The notes: a model not told the origin generated them from the sequence alone. A DNA stretch of 64,000 nt from Streptomyces sp. NBC_00414 (GCF_036038375.1 NZ_CP107935.1:3224001-3288000); one strand, 5' to 3'; shown: positions 8,725 through 18,548, counted from the first letter of the stretch. Numbers and translations are program-made.

Positions 8725-8818
8725 GACCGAACTTCCTACCCAGAATGACCTGGGCAAGGTTCAGAGGGTCTGCGGGCTGTCCCGCACTCTCAGCGCTGTG
8801 GCGCTCCCCTGTCGGAAT
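8725..8818 (-). promoter_or_regulatory. TPP (THI-box) riboswitch
   Basis: Read on the minus strand, the leader contains GGGGAGC, CTGAGAGTGC, GACCCTCTGAACC and a final GGTCATTCTGGGTAGGAAG. These are the conserved blocks of the thiamine pyrophosphate aptamer in the right order and spacing (CTGAGA, then ACCCTTTGAACCTGATCTGG-like, then the closing GGGAAG-like strand). It lies about 90 bases upstream of the thiB start. In actinobacteria such elements usually act by blocking translation initiation or by early termination when TPP is bound. Confidence 0.93.
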
Positions 8819-8872
8819 ATGAAGATGTAGACACGCGCGGGTGGCCGAAAGAACCCACCCGCGCCCGCCAGA

Positions 8873-9979
8873 CTACCGCTCGGTCGCCGCGAGCTGTCCG
8901 CACGCCCCGTCGATCTCCTGGCCACGGGTGTCCCGGACGGTGACGGGCACGCCGTGGGCGGCGATCGCCTCGACGAACGCCTTCTCGTCCTCGGGCCGCG
9001 AGGCGGTCCACTTGGAGCCGGGCGTCGGGTTGAGCGGAATCAGGTTCACATGCACCGGCTTGCCCTTGAGCATCCGCCCGAGCCGGTCACCACGCCACGC
9101 CTGGTCGTTGATGTCCCGGATGAGCGCGTACTCGATGGAGAGCCGGCGCCCCGACCGGGCCGCGTACTCCCAGCCGGCGTCCAGTACTTCCCGTACCTTC
9201 CACCGCGTGTTGACCGGTACGAGGGTGTCGCGCAGCTCGTCGTCCGGTGCGTGCAGGGAGATGGCGAGGCGGCACTTGAAGCCCTCCTCGGTGAACCGGT
9301 TGATGGCGGGGACCAGACCGACGGTCGACACGGTGATCCCGCGCTGCGACAGCCCGAGCCCGTCCGGCTCCGGGTCGGTGAGGGCCCGGATGGACTGGAC
9401 GACCCGCTTGTAGTTGGCGAGCGGCTCGCCCATGCCCATGAAGACGATGTTGCTGAGCCGCGCCGGGCCACCGGGGATCTCTCCGTCGCGCAGCGCCCGC
9501 ATGCCGTCGACGATCTGGTGCACGATCTCGCCGGTCGACAGGTTCCGGTCGAGGCCGGCCTGCCCGGTCGCGCAGAACGGGCAGTTCATCCCGCAGCCCG
9601 CCTGTGAGCTGATGCACATGGTGACCCGGTCCGGGTAGCGCATCAGCACGGACTCGACGAGCGTGCCGTCGAAGAGCCGCCAGAGGGTCTTGCGGGTGGT
9701 GTCGTCGTCGGTGGACAGATGCCGCACGACCGTCATCAGCTCGGGCAGCAGCGCTTCCTGCAGCTTGACGCGCGACCCGGCAGGGATGTCGGTCCACTGC
9801 TCGGGGTCGTGCGCGAACCGCGAGAAGTAGTGCTGCGAGAGCTGCTTGGCGCGAAACGGCTTCTCACCGACCGCGGCGACGGCCTCTTTACGCTCGGCAG
9901 GCGTGAGATCGGCAAGGTGCCGCGGCGGCTTCTTGGCTCCGCGGGGGGCGACGAATGTAAGTTCTCCGGGCTTAGGCAT
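8873..9979 (-). CDS. rlmN: 23S rRNA (A2503-C2)/tRNA (A37-C2) methyltransferase RlmN
   Basis: The 368-residue radical-SAM enzyme methylates C2 of adenosine 2503 in 23S rRNA and A37 in some tRNAs. The CX3CX2C cluster motif (Cys129, Cys133, Cys136 in CGMNCPFC) binds the 4Fe-4S cluster. GMGEPLANY is the conserved SAM-binding loop, and the cysteine near the C terminus (about 360, in DGACGQ) matches the residue that is methylated during catalysis. The ATG at 9979 (MPKPGELTF) fits the family; the open frame extends to 10072 without a good site. It is a single gene facing away from the three small genes to its right. Confidence 0.95.
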   Translation of the reverse strand: MPKPGELTFVAPRGAKKPPRHLADLTPAERKEAVAAVGEKPFRAKQLSQHYFSRFAHDPEQWTDIPAGSRVKLQEALLPELMTVVRHLSTDDDTTRKTLWRLFDGTLVESVLMRYPDRVTMCISSQAGCGMNCPFCATGQAGLDRNLSTGEIVHQIVDGMRALRDGEIPGGPARLSNIVFMGMGEPLANYKRVVQSIRALTDPEPDGLGLSQRGITVSTVGLVPAINRFTEEGFKCRLAISLHAPDDELRDTLVPVNTRWKVREVLDAGWEYAARSGRRLSIEYALIRDINDQAWRGDRLGRMLKGKPVHVNLIPLNPTPGSKWTASRPEDEKAFVEAIAAHGVPVTVRDTRGQEIDGACGQLAATER

Positions 9980-10109
9980 GGCTGTACCAGTGTCGCAGAT
10001 CGAATCATGTGACCTGAGCCTCGGCGCCGGGCGCCCACTCCGGCGGGGCGGGATCGCCGGAAGGCCGCCCACCGGGTGTTCCCGGCGGGCCGCCGGGCAC
10101 GCGCAGGGG

Positions 10110-10265
10110 ATGACCTCTTACTACGCGGCATCGGTTCACCTGGCGGAGCGCTGGCAAGGCCCCCCGTGGTTCAAGTGGGCCTTCCTGGGCGTGTGGGCAC
10201 TGTGCGGGGTGTACGTCCTCTTCAGGCTCCGCCGGAACGGGTGGAAGTTCCCCAGCCGACGCTGA
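10110..10265 (+). CDS. Small putative membrane protein
   Basis: A 51-residue frame begins at ATG 10110 ([18 protein letters not shown]) and has one hydrophobic segment ([19 protein letters not shown]) followed by a basic end. It lies divergently from rlmN and 61 bases before the next gene. The composition is unlike the Arg/Pro-rich shadow frames, which favours a real single-span membrane protein; the upstream GCAGGGG is close to the start and not ideal. I do not recognise a family. Confidence 0.5.
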   Translation: MTSYYAASVHLAERWQGPPWFKWAFLGVWALCGVYVLFRLRRNGWKFPSRR

Positions 10266-10326
10266 AGCGGGCTACTTCGGCCGTCGCGTTGCCATGTAGG
10301 CCACACTTGGACCTAGAATCGAACGC

Positions 10327-10668
10327 GTGTCCGATAAAGTGCCTCGCCTGGATCGTCTGCGCAGCGTCCGCGAATGGCTGGCCTGGCAGCTGCGCCGTAC
10401 AGACGACACCATCGCCGAGCTCGAACGTCAGGAGGCAGCCACGGCCCGTACGGCACGCACACCGCCCTCGCCCACGCCCGGCTGGAAGCTCGCGATGCGG
10501 CGAGCGGGCGGCAGACCCAGCCCCGACGCCGTCCATACGAGCGACTGCGGCATGGCCGGCAAGAACACGAGGCCGCTGCCCCGCGAGCAGGCGCTCCGGG
10601 CGCTCACGCAGGACGGCGTCACCGCGTGCCCCTACTGCCGGCCCGACAACGACCTGGGTGTGCTGTGA
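10327..10668 (+). CDS. Hypothetical protein, DUF6233-like
   Basis: The 113-residue protein begins with GTG 10327 (MSDKVPRLDRLRSVREWLAWQLRRTDDTIAELERQE), a pattern seen in many small Streptomyces proteins of the DUF6233 type. There is a Pro/Arg middle part and a C-terminal half with HTSDCGMAGK and CPYCRP, so two cysteine clusters could bind a metal. The stop codon overlaps the GTG of the next gene (GTGA), so the two are a translationally coupled pair. Function unknown. Confidence 0.75.
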   Translation: MSDKVPRLDRLRSVREWLAWQLRRTDDTIAELERQEAATARTARTPPSPTPGWKLAMRRAGGRPSPDAVHTSDCGMAGKNTRPLPREQALRALTQDGVTACPYCRPDNDLGVL

Positions 10669-10946
10669 ACGGCGAACGGCCGCAATCCGACGACACGAGC
10701 ACGGCCCCCATCGTCGTGCACCGCATGACGGGCGCCCGCGGGCGCCGGGTCACCGTCCGGGGCCAGGTCTTCGGCCTCGCCCACGGCGACACCGACGTGG
10801 TGGAGTTCCTGCGCCGCGCGGGTCTGCCGGACGCCTGGGAGCTGCTGGACGACCCGCGGTGGGTGACGTGGCAGGGCGGCCGGGCACACGAGTACGACCC
10901 GGCAGCGGGTTCGGCGGGCCCGGACGCCGAGAACCCCCGGCCCTGA
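10665..10946 (+). CDS. Hypothetical protein coupled to the DUF6233-like gene
   Basis: The 93-residue frame starts at GTG 10665, which overlaps the previous stop codon by 4 bases (GTGA). The protein has a compact central part (VTVRGQVFGLAHGDTDVVEFLRRAGLPDAWELLDDPRWVTWQGGRAHEY) and an acidic Pro-rich end. I do not recognise a family. The overlap start and the sensible residue composition support a real gene. Confidence 0.65.
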   Translation: MNGERPQSDDTSTAPIVVHRMTGARGRRVTVRGQVFGLAHGDTDVVEFLRRAGLPDAWELLDDPRWVTWQGGRAHEYDPAAGSAGPDAENPRP

Positions 10947-10960
10947 TCGGCCGGGGGTTC
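10931..10960. terminator. Hairpin shared by convergent genes, stop codon in its loop
   Basis: GAACCCCCGGCC (10931-10942) pairs perfectly with GGCCGGGGGTTC (10949-10960); the six-base loop holds the TGA of the upstream plus-strand gene. It lies between that gene and the end of cdsA, so it can serve both strands. Confidence 0.8.
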
Positions 10961-10988
10961 CCTGACGCATACGGCGCGCTCGGTTCGA

Positions 10989-12125
10989 TCAGCCCGATCC
11001 GACGAAGATCACAAAGAGCAGCCAGACCACCGGAGCGGTCGGCAGCAGTGAGTCCAGGCGGTCCATGATTCCGCCGTGGCCCGGGAGCAAGGTGCCCATG
11101 TCCTTGATCCCCAGGTCCCGCTTGATCATCGACTCGCCGAGGTCGCCGAGTGTGGCGCTGGCCGCGACCGCGAGGCCGAGGAGCAGCCCCTGCCACCAGG
11201 TGCCGTCGTCGATCAGGAACTGCATGCACAGCGCGCCCGCCACCATCGCGAAGGCGATCGCGCCGAGCAGGCCCTCGCGGGTCTTGCCGGGGCTGATGCG
11301 CGGGGCGAGCTTGTGTGTGCCGAAGCGCCACCCGACGGCGTACGCCCCCGTGTCGCTGACCACGGCCAGCATCAGGAACGTGAGCACACGCCACGCGCCG
11401 TCGTCCGCGGTCAGCATCATCGCCACGAAGGTGGCGAGGAACGGGATGTAGAAGGCCGCGAAGACTCCCGCGGTGACGTCCTTGAGGTAGCCCTCGGGCG
11501 GTTCCGTCATCCGCCAGACCAGGACCGCGAGCGCGGTGAGCGCCATCGCCACCCAGGCACCCTCGGGCCCCCGGACGTATCCGGCGATGACCATCGCCGC
11601 GCCGCCCAGCGCCAGCGGCACGAGCGGGGCCTTGATGTCCTTGCGCTCCGCGAGCCTCGACGTGAGTTCCCACAGACCGACCACGACGGCGACCGTTATG
11701 ACGCCGACGAAGGCGGCCTTGACGACGAACAGCGACGCGACGATCACCACGCCGAGCCCGACACCGACCCCTATGGCAGCGCCCAGGTCGCGGCCCGCGC
11801 TCTTCTTCTGCGGCGCGGGTGCGGGCTGTGCGGCGCTGGTCATGGGCTCCTGCGAATTCTGCGGATTCTGCGACGGTGCCTGGTGGGGCGGCGTCGGCGG
11901 CGTCTCGTCGCGGAACAGGGGGCCGCCCGTCCGAGCAGCCCCCCGGTCGTCATCCTGGTCTCCGCCATGCGCGGGTACGTCGGGCACGATGGGCATGGGG
12001 CGAGTCTGCTGCGCGTTGTGCGCATCGTACGCGGGACCCGCCGGGGCAGCCCCCTGGACAGGCCCCTGGTCGGACGGCCCCCAGTACCCGGCTTGTGGCG
12101 GTGCCCCCCAGGAAGAGTCGTTCAT
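10989..12125 (-). CDS. cdsA: Phosphatidate cytidylyltransferase
   Basis: The 378-residue protein makes CDP-diacylglycerol from phosphatidic acid and CTP in the cytoplasmic membrane, the branch point of phospholipid synthesis. The first 110 residues are Pro/Gln-rich and disordered, a common Streptomyces extension. Then come about eight membrane helices, and the CDP-diacylglycerol synthase signature near the C terminus: SDTGAYAVGWRFG, SPGKTREG, and GDLGESMIKRDLGIKDMG followed by LPGHGGIMDRLDS. The start ATG overlaps the frr stop by one base (TGATG), so the two are coupled. Confidence 0.93.
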   Translation of the reverse strand: MNDSSWGAPPQAGYWGPSDQGPVQGAAPAGPAYDAHNAQQTRPMPIVPDVPAHGGDQDDDRGAARTGGPLFRDETPPTPPHQAPSQNPQNSQEPMTSAAQPAPAPQKKSAGRDLGAAIGVGVGLGVVIVASLFVVKAAFVGVITVAVVVGLWELTSRLAERKDIKAPLVPLALGGAAMVIAGYVRGPEGAWVAMALTALAVLVWRMTEPPEGYLKDVTAGVFAAFYIPFLATFVAMMLTADDGAWRVLTFLMLAVVSDTGAYAVGWRFGTHKLAPRISPGKTREGLLGAIAFAMVAGALCMQFLIDDGTWWQGLLLGLAVAASATLGDLGESMIKRDLGIKDMGTLLPGHGGIMDRLDSLLPTAPVVWLLFVIFVGSG

Positions 12126-12682
12126 CAGACTTCGAGCAGCTCTGCTTCCTTGTGCTTGAGCAGCTCGTCCACCTGCGCGACGTACTTCGCGGTGGTGTCG
12201 TCGAGCTCCTTCTCCGCGCGGCGGCCCTCGTCCTCGCCGACCTCGCCGTCCTTGATCATCTTGTCGATGCCGTCCTTGGCCTTGCGGCGCACGGAACGGA
12301 TCGAGATCTTGGAGTCCTCGGCCTTGGTGCGGGCCACCTTGATGTAGTCCTTGCGGCGCTCCTCGGTGAGCTCGGGGAACACCACCCGGATGATGTTGCC
12401 GTCGTTGCTCGGGTTGACGCCGAGGTCGGAGTCGCGGATCGCCTGCTCGATGTTGCGCATCGCGCTCTTGTCGAACGGGGTCACCACGGCCATACGCGGC
12501 TCGGGCACCGAGAACGAGGCCAGCTGGTTGATCGGGGTCAACGCGCCGTAGTAGTCCGCCACGATCTTGTTGAACATCGCCGGGTGCGCACGGCCTGTGC
12601 GGATCGCGGCGAAGTCCTCCTTGGCGACCACGACGGCCTTCTCCATCTTCTCCTCGGCTTCGAGGAGGGTCTCTTCGATCAC
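12125..12682 (-). CDS. frr: Ribosome recycling factor
   Basis: The 185-residue protein matches the family length exactly. It shows the conserved helical-arm sequences [30 protein letters not shown] and [24 protein letters not shown]. With EF-G it splits the post-termination ribosome. Two GTG codons stand in tandem at 12685 and 12682; the second has the better spacing from AGGAG. It follows pyrH by about 120 bases. Confidence 0.95.
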   Translation of the reverse strand: MIEETLLEAEEKMEKAVVVAKEDFAAIRTGRAHPAMFNKIVADYYGALTPINQLASFSVPEPRMAVVTPFDKSAMRNIEQAIRDSDLGVNPSNDGNIIRVVFPELTEERRKDYIKVARTKAEDSKISIRSVRRKAKDGIDKMIKDGEVGEDEGRRAEKELDDTTAKYVAQVDELLKHKEAELLEV

Positions 12683-12802
12683 CACTTGCTCCTGCGTGTC
12701 TTGAGTAGGCCCGGCTGCGGTTCCCTGGCGGTTAGGCGGCCGGCTGCGTCGCGTCTTATTCCTGAACCGTTCCCGACCGGCGGGACATTGTCCATCCCCC
12801 GG

Positions 12803-13576
12803 TCAGGCCCGACTGCCCTGGTCACCCACAAGCGTGCCGATCTTCTCACCCTTGACCGCCCGAGCGATATTGCCCTCTGCGAGAAGCTCGAAGACGAGGA
12901 TCGGGAGCTTGTTGTCACGGCACAGGGTGATCGCGGTCATGTCGGCGACCTTCAGGTCGCGAGTGATGACCTCGCCGTAGCTGAGCGCGTCGAACTTGAC
13001 CGCTCCGGGGTTGGTCTTGGGGTCGGAGTCGTAGACCCCGTCCACCCCGTTCTTGCCCATCAGCAGCGCTTCGGCGTCGATCTCCAGAGCGCGTTGGGCG
13101 GCGGTGGTGTCCGTGGAGAAGTACGGCATGCCCATCCCGGCACCGAAGATGACCACACGGCCCTTCTCCAGGTGGCGCACGGCCCGCAGCGGGATGTACG
13201 GCTCGGCGACCTGCCCCATGGTGATGGCGGTCTGCACGCGCGAGTCGATGCCCTCCTTCTCCAGGAAGTCCTGGAGGGCGAGGCAGTTCATGACCGTGCC
13301 GAGCATGCCCATGTAGTCGGAGCGGGCCCGGTCCATGCCGCGCTGCTGGAGCTCGGCTCCGCGGAAGAAGTTGCCGCCGCCGATGACGACGGCGATCTGG
13401 GCACCGCCGCGGACCACCGCGGCGATCTCCCTGGCCATCTTGTGCACCACGTCGGGGTCGACGCCGAGCGCTCCGCCACCGGCGAACGCCTCGCCGGAAA
13501 GCTTGAGCAGAAAGCGGCCGGAGCCCTTTCCGGAGTCGCTCTTTTCGTCCTTGTCGGCGGCCTTGGTGGTGGTCAT
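12803..13576 (-). CDS. pyrH: Uridylate kinase (UMP kinase)
   Basis: The 257-residue amino-acid-kinase-fold protein phosphorylates UMP to UDP. KLSGE (25-29), GGGNFFRG (66-73) and [16 protein letters not shown] (82-97) are the ATP- and UMP-binding blocks of hexameric bacterial Pyr[14 protein letters not shown] follows in the second half. The ATG at 13576 is preceded by GAGATCTCC-type leader sequence; the upstream open frame to 13732 passes through a terminator-like hairpin and is not coding. It stands between tsf and frr in the usual order. Confidence 0.95.
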   Translation of the reverse strand: MTTTKAADKDEKSDSGKGSGRFLLKLSGEAFAGGGALGVDPDVVHKMAREIAAVVRGGAQIAVVIGGGNFFRGAELQQRGMDRARSDYMGMLGTVMNCLALQDFLEKEGIDSRVQTAITMGQVAEPYIPLRAVRHLEKGRVVIFGAGMGMPYFSTDTTAAQRALEIDAEALLMGKNGVDGVYDSDPKTNPGAVKFDALSYGEVITRDLKVADMTAITLCRDNKLPILVFELLAEGNIARAVKGEKIGTLVGDQGSRA

Positions 13577-13627
13577 GGAGATCTCGCCTCTTCTACGTGT
13601 CGCGCATACGTGTCGCACATACGAAGA

Positions 13628-13678
13628 AGGCCACTGCCGGTGGGGTGTTGTTCGCATCCCATGCTCGGCAATGGCCTC
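13628..13678 (-). terminator. Hairpin between tsf and pyrH
   Basis: On the minus strand GAGGCCATTGCCGAGCATGGG is followed by CCCCACCGGCAGTGGCCTTC. The outer arms AGGCCATTGCCG and CGGCAGTGGCCT pair over 12 positions with one G-U-type mismatch, and the inner part can also pair. It probably ends or attenuates rpsB-tsf transcripts before pyrH. Confidence 0.6.
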
Positions 13679-13786
13679 CTCGTCAGATCTGCTGCCGTCC
13701 GCGCGTCCGCGGGCGGCGGGATACGCGACCACTACGGACGACTGCTGTCGACCCTAGCGGGATCGCGCGTCGATCGCGGTACGGAC

Positions 13787-14623
13787 TCAGATGCCGACCT
13801 TGATGCGCGAGAAGCGCTTCAGGGTGACACCGGCCTCGTCCAGGACCTTCTGGACGGACTTCTTGTTGTCGAGCGCGTACGGCTGGCCGAGGAGCGTGGC
13901 CTCCTTGAAGAAGCCGTTGACGCGACCCTCGACGATCTTCGGGAGCGCGGCCTCGGGCTTGCCCTCGGCGCGCGTGGTCTCTTCGGCGACGCGACGCTCG
14001 GACTCGACGACCTCGGCCGGAACGTCCTCACGGGAGAGGTACTTCGGCGCGAAGGCGGCGATGTGCTGCGCGATGCCCTTGGCGAGGCCGGCGTCGGCCT
14101 TGTCCAGCTCGACCAGGACACCGATCTGCGGGGGCAGGTCGGGCATGGTGCGGTGCATGTACGCGGCCACGTAGGCGCCGGAGAACTGGGCGAAGCGGTC
14201 GAGGACGATCTTCTCGCCCAGGTTCGCGTTGGCCTCGTCGACGAACGCCTGGACCGTCTTGCCGGACTCGATCTCCGAGGCGAGGAGCGCCTGGATGTCG
14301 GCCGGGGAGGTCGCGGCGGCGTGCTCGGCGATCTGGTTGGCGACGACCTGGAACTTCTCGCTCTTGGCGACGAAGTCCGTCTCGCACTTCAGCTCGACCA
14401 GGACACCGGCGGTGTTGTCGTCGGCGATGATGGAGACCACGGCGCCGTTCTCGGCGGAGCGGCCCTCGCGCTTGGCGACGCCCTTCTGGCCCTTGATGCG
14501 CAGCGCCTCGACGGCCTTGTCGACGTTGCCGTCGGCCTCGTCGAGCGCCTTCTTGCAGTCCATCATGCCGGCGCCCGTGAGCTCACGGAGCTTCTTGACG
14601 TCGGCGGCGGTGTAGTTCGCCAT
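13787..14623 (-). CDS. tsf: Elongation factor Ts
   Basis: The 278-residue protein is the nucleotide exchange factor for EF-Tu. It starts with the UBA-like ANYTAADVKKLRELTGAGMMDCKKAL and contains the signature ELKCETDFVAKSEKF (about 77-91) with the TDFVA loop that contacts EF-Tu. The end, LKRFSRIKVGI, is normal. It is read in one unit with rpsB, 151 bases downstream of it. Confidence 0.96.
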   Translation of the reverse strand: MANYTAADVKKLRELTGAGMMDCKKALDEADGNVDKAVEALRIKGQKGVAKREGRSAENGAVVSIIADDNTAGVLVELKCETDFVAKSEKFQVVANQIAEHAAATSPADIQALLASEIESGKTVQAFVDEANANLGEKIVLDRFAQFSGAYVAAYMHRTMPDLPPQIGVLVELDKADAGLAKGIAQHIAAFAPKYLSREDVPAEVVESERRVAEETTRAEGKPEAALPKIVEGRVNGFFKEATLLGQPYALDNKKSVQKVLDEAGVTLKRFSRIKVGI

Positions 14624-14774
14624 GATCTGTGAATCTCTTCTCGGAGTTCGAAGTCTCGGAGTCGGCGTCCGCCGCTGATCGGGCGGGCGTCCACCGAAGA
14701 TCTACGGGCTGGGGGTGAACGGCGGGCGACGCACGAGGCGCCGCCCGCCCTCACTCAACCGTGACGCTGGATCG

Positions 14775-15737
14775 TCAGGCCTGCTCGGCCGCGGCCGGCT
14801 TCTCGGCCTCGGCCTCGGCGGGAGCCTCAGCGGCGGCCGGAGCCTCAGCCTCGGGGGCCTCGGCGGCGGGAGCCTCAGTCGGGGCCTCGGCGGCGGGCGC
14901 CTCGGCGTCAGCGGCCGGAGCGTCGGCGGCGGGCGCCTCGGCAGCGGTCTCGTCGGCCTTCTTCTCGCCGCCCTCGAGCAGGTCGCGCTCCCACGCGGCG
15001 AGCGGCTCGCCCGCGGCCTTGTCACCCTCGGCGGCCTTGCCGGCACCGGAACGGGAGATGAGGCCCTCGGCGACGGCGTCGGCGATCACGCGGGTGAGCA
15101 GGGTGACGGAGCGGATCGCGTCGTCGTTGCCCGGGATCTTGTAGTCGACCTCGTCGGGGTCGCAGTTGGTGTCGAGGATGGCGACGACCGGGATGTTGAG
15201 CTTCCGGGCCTCACCGACCGCGATGTGCTCCTTCTTGGTGTCCACGATCCAGACGGCGCTGGGCACCTTGGACATCTCGCGGATACCGCCGAGGGTCTTC
15301 TCCAGCTTGGCCTTCTCGCGGGAGAGGACGAGCAGCTCCTTCTTGGTGAGGCCGGACGCGGCCACATCCTCGAAGTCGATCTGCTCAAGCTCCTTGAGGC
15401 GCTGCAGGCGCTTGTAGACGGTCGAGAAGTTGGTGAGCATGCCGCCCAGCCAGCGCTGGTTCACGTAGGGCATGCCGACGCGGGTCGCCTGCTCGGCGAT
15501 GGCCTCCTGCGCCTGCTTCTTCGTGCCGACGAACATGACCGTGCCGCCGTGGGCGACGGTCTCCTTGACGAACTCGTAGGCGCGGTCGATGTACGACAGC
15601 GACTGGAGCAGGTCGATGATGTAGATGCCGTTGCGCTCCGTGAAGATGAAACGCTTCATCTTCGGGTTCCAACGACGGGTCTGGTGACCGAAGTGGACGC
15701 CGCTTTCCAGCAGCTCCCGCATCGTGACGACGGCCAT
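14775..15737 (-). CDS. rpsB: 30S ribosomal protein S2
   Basis: The 320-residue S2 has the standard body ([27 protein letters not shown], then [14 protein letters not shown] and [21 protein letters not shown]) to about residue 240. It then has a long Ala/Glu/Pro-rich tail of roughly 75 residues made of repeating EAPAA units, typical for Streptomyces. ATG 15737 has AAGGAG upstream. A CGCGACC/GGTCGCG hairpin (15768-15791) lies in the leader, 31 bases before the start, where S2-dependent autogenous control acts in other bacteria; I cannot tell whether it does so here. Confidence 0.95.
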   Translation of the reverse strand: MAVVTMRELLESGVHFGHQTRRWNPKMKRFIFTERNGIYIIDLLQSLSYIDRAYEFVKETVAHGGTVMFVGTKKQAQEAIAEQATRVGMPYVNQRWLGGMLTNFSTVYKRLQRLKELEQIDFEDVAASGLTKKELLVLSREKAKLEKTLGGIREMSKVPSAVWIVDTKKEHIAVGEARKLNIPVVAILDTNCDPDEVDYKIPGNDDAIRSVTLLTRVIADAVAEGLISRSGAGKAAEGDKAAGEPLAAWERDLLEGGEKKADETAAEAPAADAPAADAEAPAAEAPTEAPAAEAPEAEAPAAAEAPAEAEAEKPAAAEQA

Positions 15738-15941
15738 GGCCGTACTCCTTGGTGTGCTCGGTTGTGCCGCGACCACCGGACGGCGGTCGCGCCTGACGCC
15801 CGCATTGCGCCTTGCCACGAGGGACCGAGGGGCGCTGACATCGGCTGTTCTAGGGCCGGATGCCGGGGCGTGCGAAGTCGACCCGGTGACCCGGATCGCC
15901 ACAAGAAGTGTACGGGACCCGCGAGGCGCCGGATGACGCCG

Positions 15942-15950
15942 TTGTCCACA
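15942..15950 (+). other. DnaA-box sequence upstream of the rpsB start
   Basis: TTGTCCACA, a perfect 9-mer DnaA box, within the rpsB/M23 divergent region. A second one is on the minus strand at 22160-22168 and a variant (CTGTCCACA) is in the methyltransferase gene at about 31916. Single copies may be chance. Confidence 0.3.
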
Positions 15951-16018
15951 ACCGACGGGTACTCCACAGATCCCGGCCATGATCCCCTTTTCCGGATCGT
16001 TCGAGGCACCGTTCTCGC

Positions 16019-16942
16019 ATGCGAGCAGATCGTTTTCTTCGTACGCGGCCGGTGTGGCGGCCCGCCCTGACGTCGGCCGCCGTGCTGGTGCTGGGCCTCC
16101 TGCTGGGCCTCGTCCTGGGCGGTCCCGCGGCCACCGCCCGCGACGGCGACCCGGCCGGAGGTCCCGGTGGGGGTTCTGTCGGCGGTTCCGGCGGAAGTGC
16201 TGTCGGCGGGTCCGATGGAGTGGCCCCGCCGGTCCCTGCCGTCGGCCGCGCCTGGCCGGTGGGGTCGCGCCCGCCGGTGGTGCGCGGCTGGGAGCCGCCG
16301 GCGACGGCCTACGGCCGGGGCCACCGGGGCGTCGATCTCACCGCGGCCCCCGGCACCCCGGTCCGGGCCGTCGCTCCCGGCCGCGTCTCCTTCGCCGGCC
16401 GGGTCGCGGGCCGCGGGGTCGTCTCGGTCGAGCTGACCGGCACGGGTTCCCCGCCCCTGCGCACGACGTACGGACCGGTGCGGGCGACGGTGAAGAAGGG
16501 TGCCGAGGTGGCCGCGGGCGAGGTGGTGGGCGTACTGGAGCTGCCGACGTCCCACTGCCCGACGGCGTGCCTCCACTGGGGCCTGCTCCGTGGGGACGCC
16601 TATCTGGACCCGCTGTCCCTGCTGCCCCCGTGGCTGCTGACCAGGGGTCCGTCACGTCTGCTGCCGGTCACGGGAGTCCCCGAGCCTGGACCGACGACCG
16701 CACCTCCTGCCGACGAGGCCCGGGCCGCCGAACCGTCCGCGCGTTTCGGTCCTCGGGGCCGGCTGCCCGAGCGGGGACCACCGGCCCACCGGGCGGGTCG
16801 AAGAGGCACCGGACGGGGCGCCGGAGCGGCTCAGCCGCTCACGCCTCGCAGGGCCATCGCGACCGCGGCCTCGGTGATGACTCCGGGTTCCTCGGCCGCG
16901 CCGATCTCGATCCTTCGCACCGCCGCGTCCGCGATCCCCTGA
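16019..16942 (+). CDS. Secreted M23-like peptidase-fold protein, altered HxH motif
   Basis: The 307-residue protein has an N-terminal membrane/signal segment ([20 protein letters not shown]), a Gly/Ser-rich linker and an M23 (LytM) fold with [25 protein letters not shown]. The zinc ligands His102 and Asp106 (HxxxD) are present, but the second motif, normally HxH, reads CLHWG (Cys184, His186), so one catalytic histidine is replaced. It may be a non-catalytic cell-wall-binding or amidase-activating protein, or use cysteine. The last 112 bases overlap the convergent TetR gene; the final 80 residues are low complexity. It is divergent from rpsB. Confidence 0.75.
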   Translation: MRADRFLRTRPVWRPALTSAAVLVLGLLLGLVLGGPAATARDGDPAGGPGGGSVGGSGGSAVGGSDGVAPPVPAVGRAWPVGSRPPVVRGWEPPATAYGRGHRGVDLTAAPGTPVRAVAPGRVSFAGRVAGRGVVSVELTGTGSPPLRTTYGPVRATVKKGAEVAAGEVVGVLELPTSHCPTACLHWGLLRGDAYLDPLSLLPPWLLTRGPSRLLPVTGVPEPGPTTAPPADEARAAEPSARFGPRGRLPERGPPAHRAGRRGTGRGAGAAQPLTPRRAIATAASVMTPGSSAAPISILRTAASAIP

Positions 16943-17412
16943 AGGAGCATCGCGGCCATCCGGGGCTGCTCGTGGCCCATGTCCCGCAACGCCTCCACGA
17001 TCATCGCGACGAGCCCCCCGTGCGCGGCGCGGATCTTCTCGCGCGCGCCCGCGTCGAGTTCACTCGCGGAGATCGCCACGACGGCCCGGTGCCGCCGGTC
17101 CCCCACCAGGGCGAGCTGTCGGCGGACGTACGCCTCGACCTTCCCCTCGGGTGTCCCGGCCAGCGACATCGCGGTCTCGACCTCGGCGGCCCAGAGCGGG
17201 AAGTCGACCTCGCAGAGCTCTTCGACCACCGCCGCGCGGGACCGGAAGTACTCGTACACGGAGGACCGCGCGAGCCCTGTCCGCTCGGCGAGCGCCGGGA
17301 ACGTCAGGGCCTCCGTCCCGCCCTCGGACAGCAGTGACCGCGCCGCGTCCAGCAGGGCGGCTCGCTGCATCGACCGGTGCTCGGCCACGGAGGCCGCTCG
17401 AATCCTTGGCAC
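16831..17412 (-). CDS. TetR-family transcriptional regulator
   Basis: The 193-residue protein has an N-terminal TetR helix-turn-helix (RAALLDAARSLLSEGGTEALTFPALAERTGLARSSVYEYFRSRAAVVEEL, residues 18-67) and a helical ligand-binding C-terminal half. The target and ligand cannot be read from sequence; the only near neighbours are the convergent M23-like gene and whiG upstream on the same strand. The ATG at 17412 is used. Confidence 0.9.
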   Translation of the reverse strand: MPRIRAASVAEHRSMQRAALLDAARSLLSEGGTEALTFPALAERTGLARSSVYEYFRSRAAVVEELCEVDFPLWAAEVETAMSLAGTPEGKVEAYVRRQLALVGDRRHRAVVAISASELDAGAREKIRAAHGGLVAMIVEALRDMGHEQPRMAAMLLQGIADAAVRRIEIGAAEEPGVITEAAVAMALRGVSG

Positions 17413-17539
17413 GCTCCCACTTTACGGACGCCCCGCCCAGGACGGGAGACTCTCGTCCGCGAGGGCTCGATCAATAGCTACCGGGCCGGGAGGATTCCTG
17501 CCGCCCGGACCACACGTCCGACGGCGTCGGCCCCCACGT

Positions 17540-17708
17540 GAGAAGTCGTGGCAAGGTGCGCCGCCGCACCCTGGCAGGGCACGATCGCCGAGGTCAACGA
17601 GGTCAGCCAGATCGGCGAAGTCGGCGAGGCAGACACAGCCGACAGGGCCCGTCCGGTCGGGAGGCAGCAGAGTCGGTGAGGCCGGCGGAGTCGGCGGGGT
17701 CAGCCGAG
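17540..17708. repeat. Degenerate nonamer-like repeats downstream of whiG
   Basis: The gap between whiG and the TetR gene (296 bases) carries imperfect 9- to 12-base units of the type GAGGTCAAC, GAGGTCAGC, GAAGTCGGC, GAGTCGGTG and GAGTCGGCG, ending at the whiG stop codon. No gene is supported here. Confidence 0.5.
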
Positions 17709-18548
17709 TCAGCGCCCGAAGCTCGCCAGCTTCGCCCGGAGCTGGAGCACGGACTTGGTGTGGATCTGGCTGACGCGGCTCTCCGTCACCCCGAGCACAT
17801 TGCCGATCTCGGCGAGCGTGAGCCCCTCGTAGTAGTAGAGGGTCACGACGGTCTTCTCCCGCTCGGGCAGCGTATTGATGGCCCGCGCGAGGAAACGCCG
17901 CAGCTCACGATCCTCCGCGACCTCCACCGGGTTGTCGGCCGCGGTGTCCTCAAGGGTGTCCATCAGGCTCAGCCGGTTGCCGCCCTCACCGCCGACATGC
18001 AGCAGCTCCTCCAGAGCCACGACGTTGGCCAGCGACAACTGGCCGAACACCGCGTGCAGTTCGTCGACCGCGATGCCCATCTCCGCGGCCACCTCGCACT
18101 CCGACGGCGTACGCCGCAGCCGCGCCTCCAGTGTCGCGTAGGCCCGCTCGACGTTGCGGGCCTTCTGCCGCACGGACCGGGGGATCCAGTCCAGCGCCCG
18201 CAGTTCGTCGATCATCGCGCCCCGGATCCGCGTGATCGCGTACGTCTCGAACTTGATCTCGCGCTCGATGTCGAACTTCTCGATGGCGTCGATGAGCCCG
18301 AACACGCCCGACGAGACGAAGTCCGCCTGCTCCACATTGGGGGGCAGCCCCACACTCACGCGGCCGGCGACGTACTTCACCAGCGGTGAGTAGTGCAGGA
18401 TCAGCTGCTCGCGCAGCCGCCCGTCGCCCGTGGTCTTGTAGGACCTCCACAGCTCGTCGAGCGTCGAGGGGGCGGGCGGCCGCACGCCGCCGTCACGGGC
18501 GGCGGGGGTAACCGCCGCCCGGTCGGACCCGGAGGTGTGCTGGGGCAT
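17709..18548 (-). CDS. whiG: RNA polymerase sigma factor WhiG
   Basis: The 279-residue sigma factor commits aerial hyphae to sporulation in Streptomyces and is inhibited by the anti-sigma factor RsiG with c-di-GMP. The sequence begins [12 protein letters not shown] and shows region 2 ([42 protein letters not shown], with [22 protein letters not shown]) and region 4 ([37 protein letters not shown]), matching the FliA/WhiG class closely. ATG 18548 gives the known protein start; the frame stays open to 18638. It is a single gene; no other whi gene is next to it here. Confidence 0.97.
   Translation of the reverse strand: MPQHTSGSDRAAVTPAARDGGVRPPAPSTLDELWRSYKTTGDGRLREQLILHYSPLVKYVAGRVSVGLPPNVEQADFVSSGVFGLIDAIEKFDIEREIKFETYAITRIRGAMIDELRALDWIPRSVRQKARNVERAYATLEARLRRTPSECEVAAEMGIAVDELHAVFGQLSLANVVALEELLHVGGEGGNRLSLMDTLEDTAADNPVEVAEDRELRRFLARAINTLPEREKTVVTLYYYEGLTLAEIGNVLGVTESRVSQIHTKSVLQLRAKLASFGR

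Noticed and set aside
11819..14632. A 937-residue plus-strand frame opposite cdsA-frr-pyrH-tsf
   Set aside because: It is the antisense shadow of four well-known genes, with repetitive Val/Leu/Asp/Arg composition.
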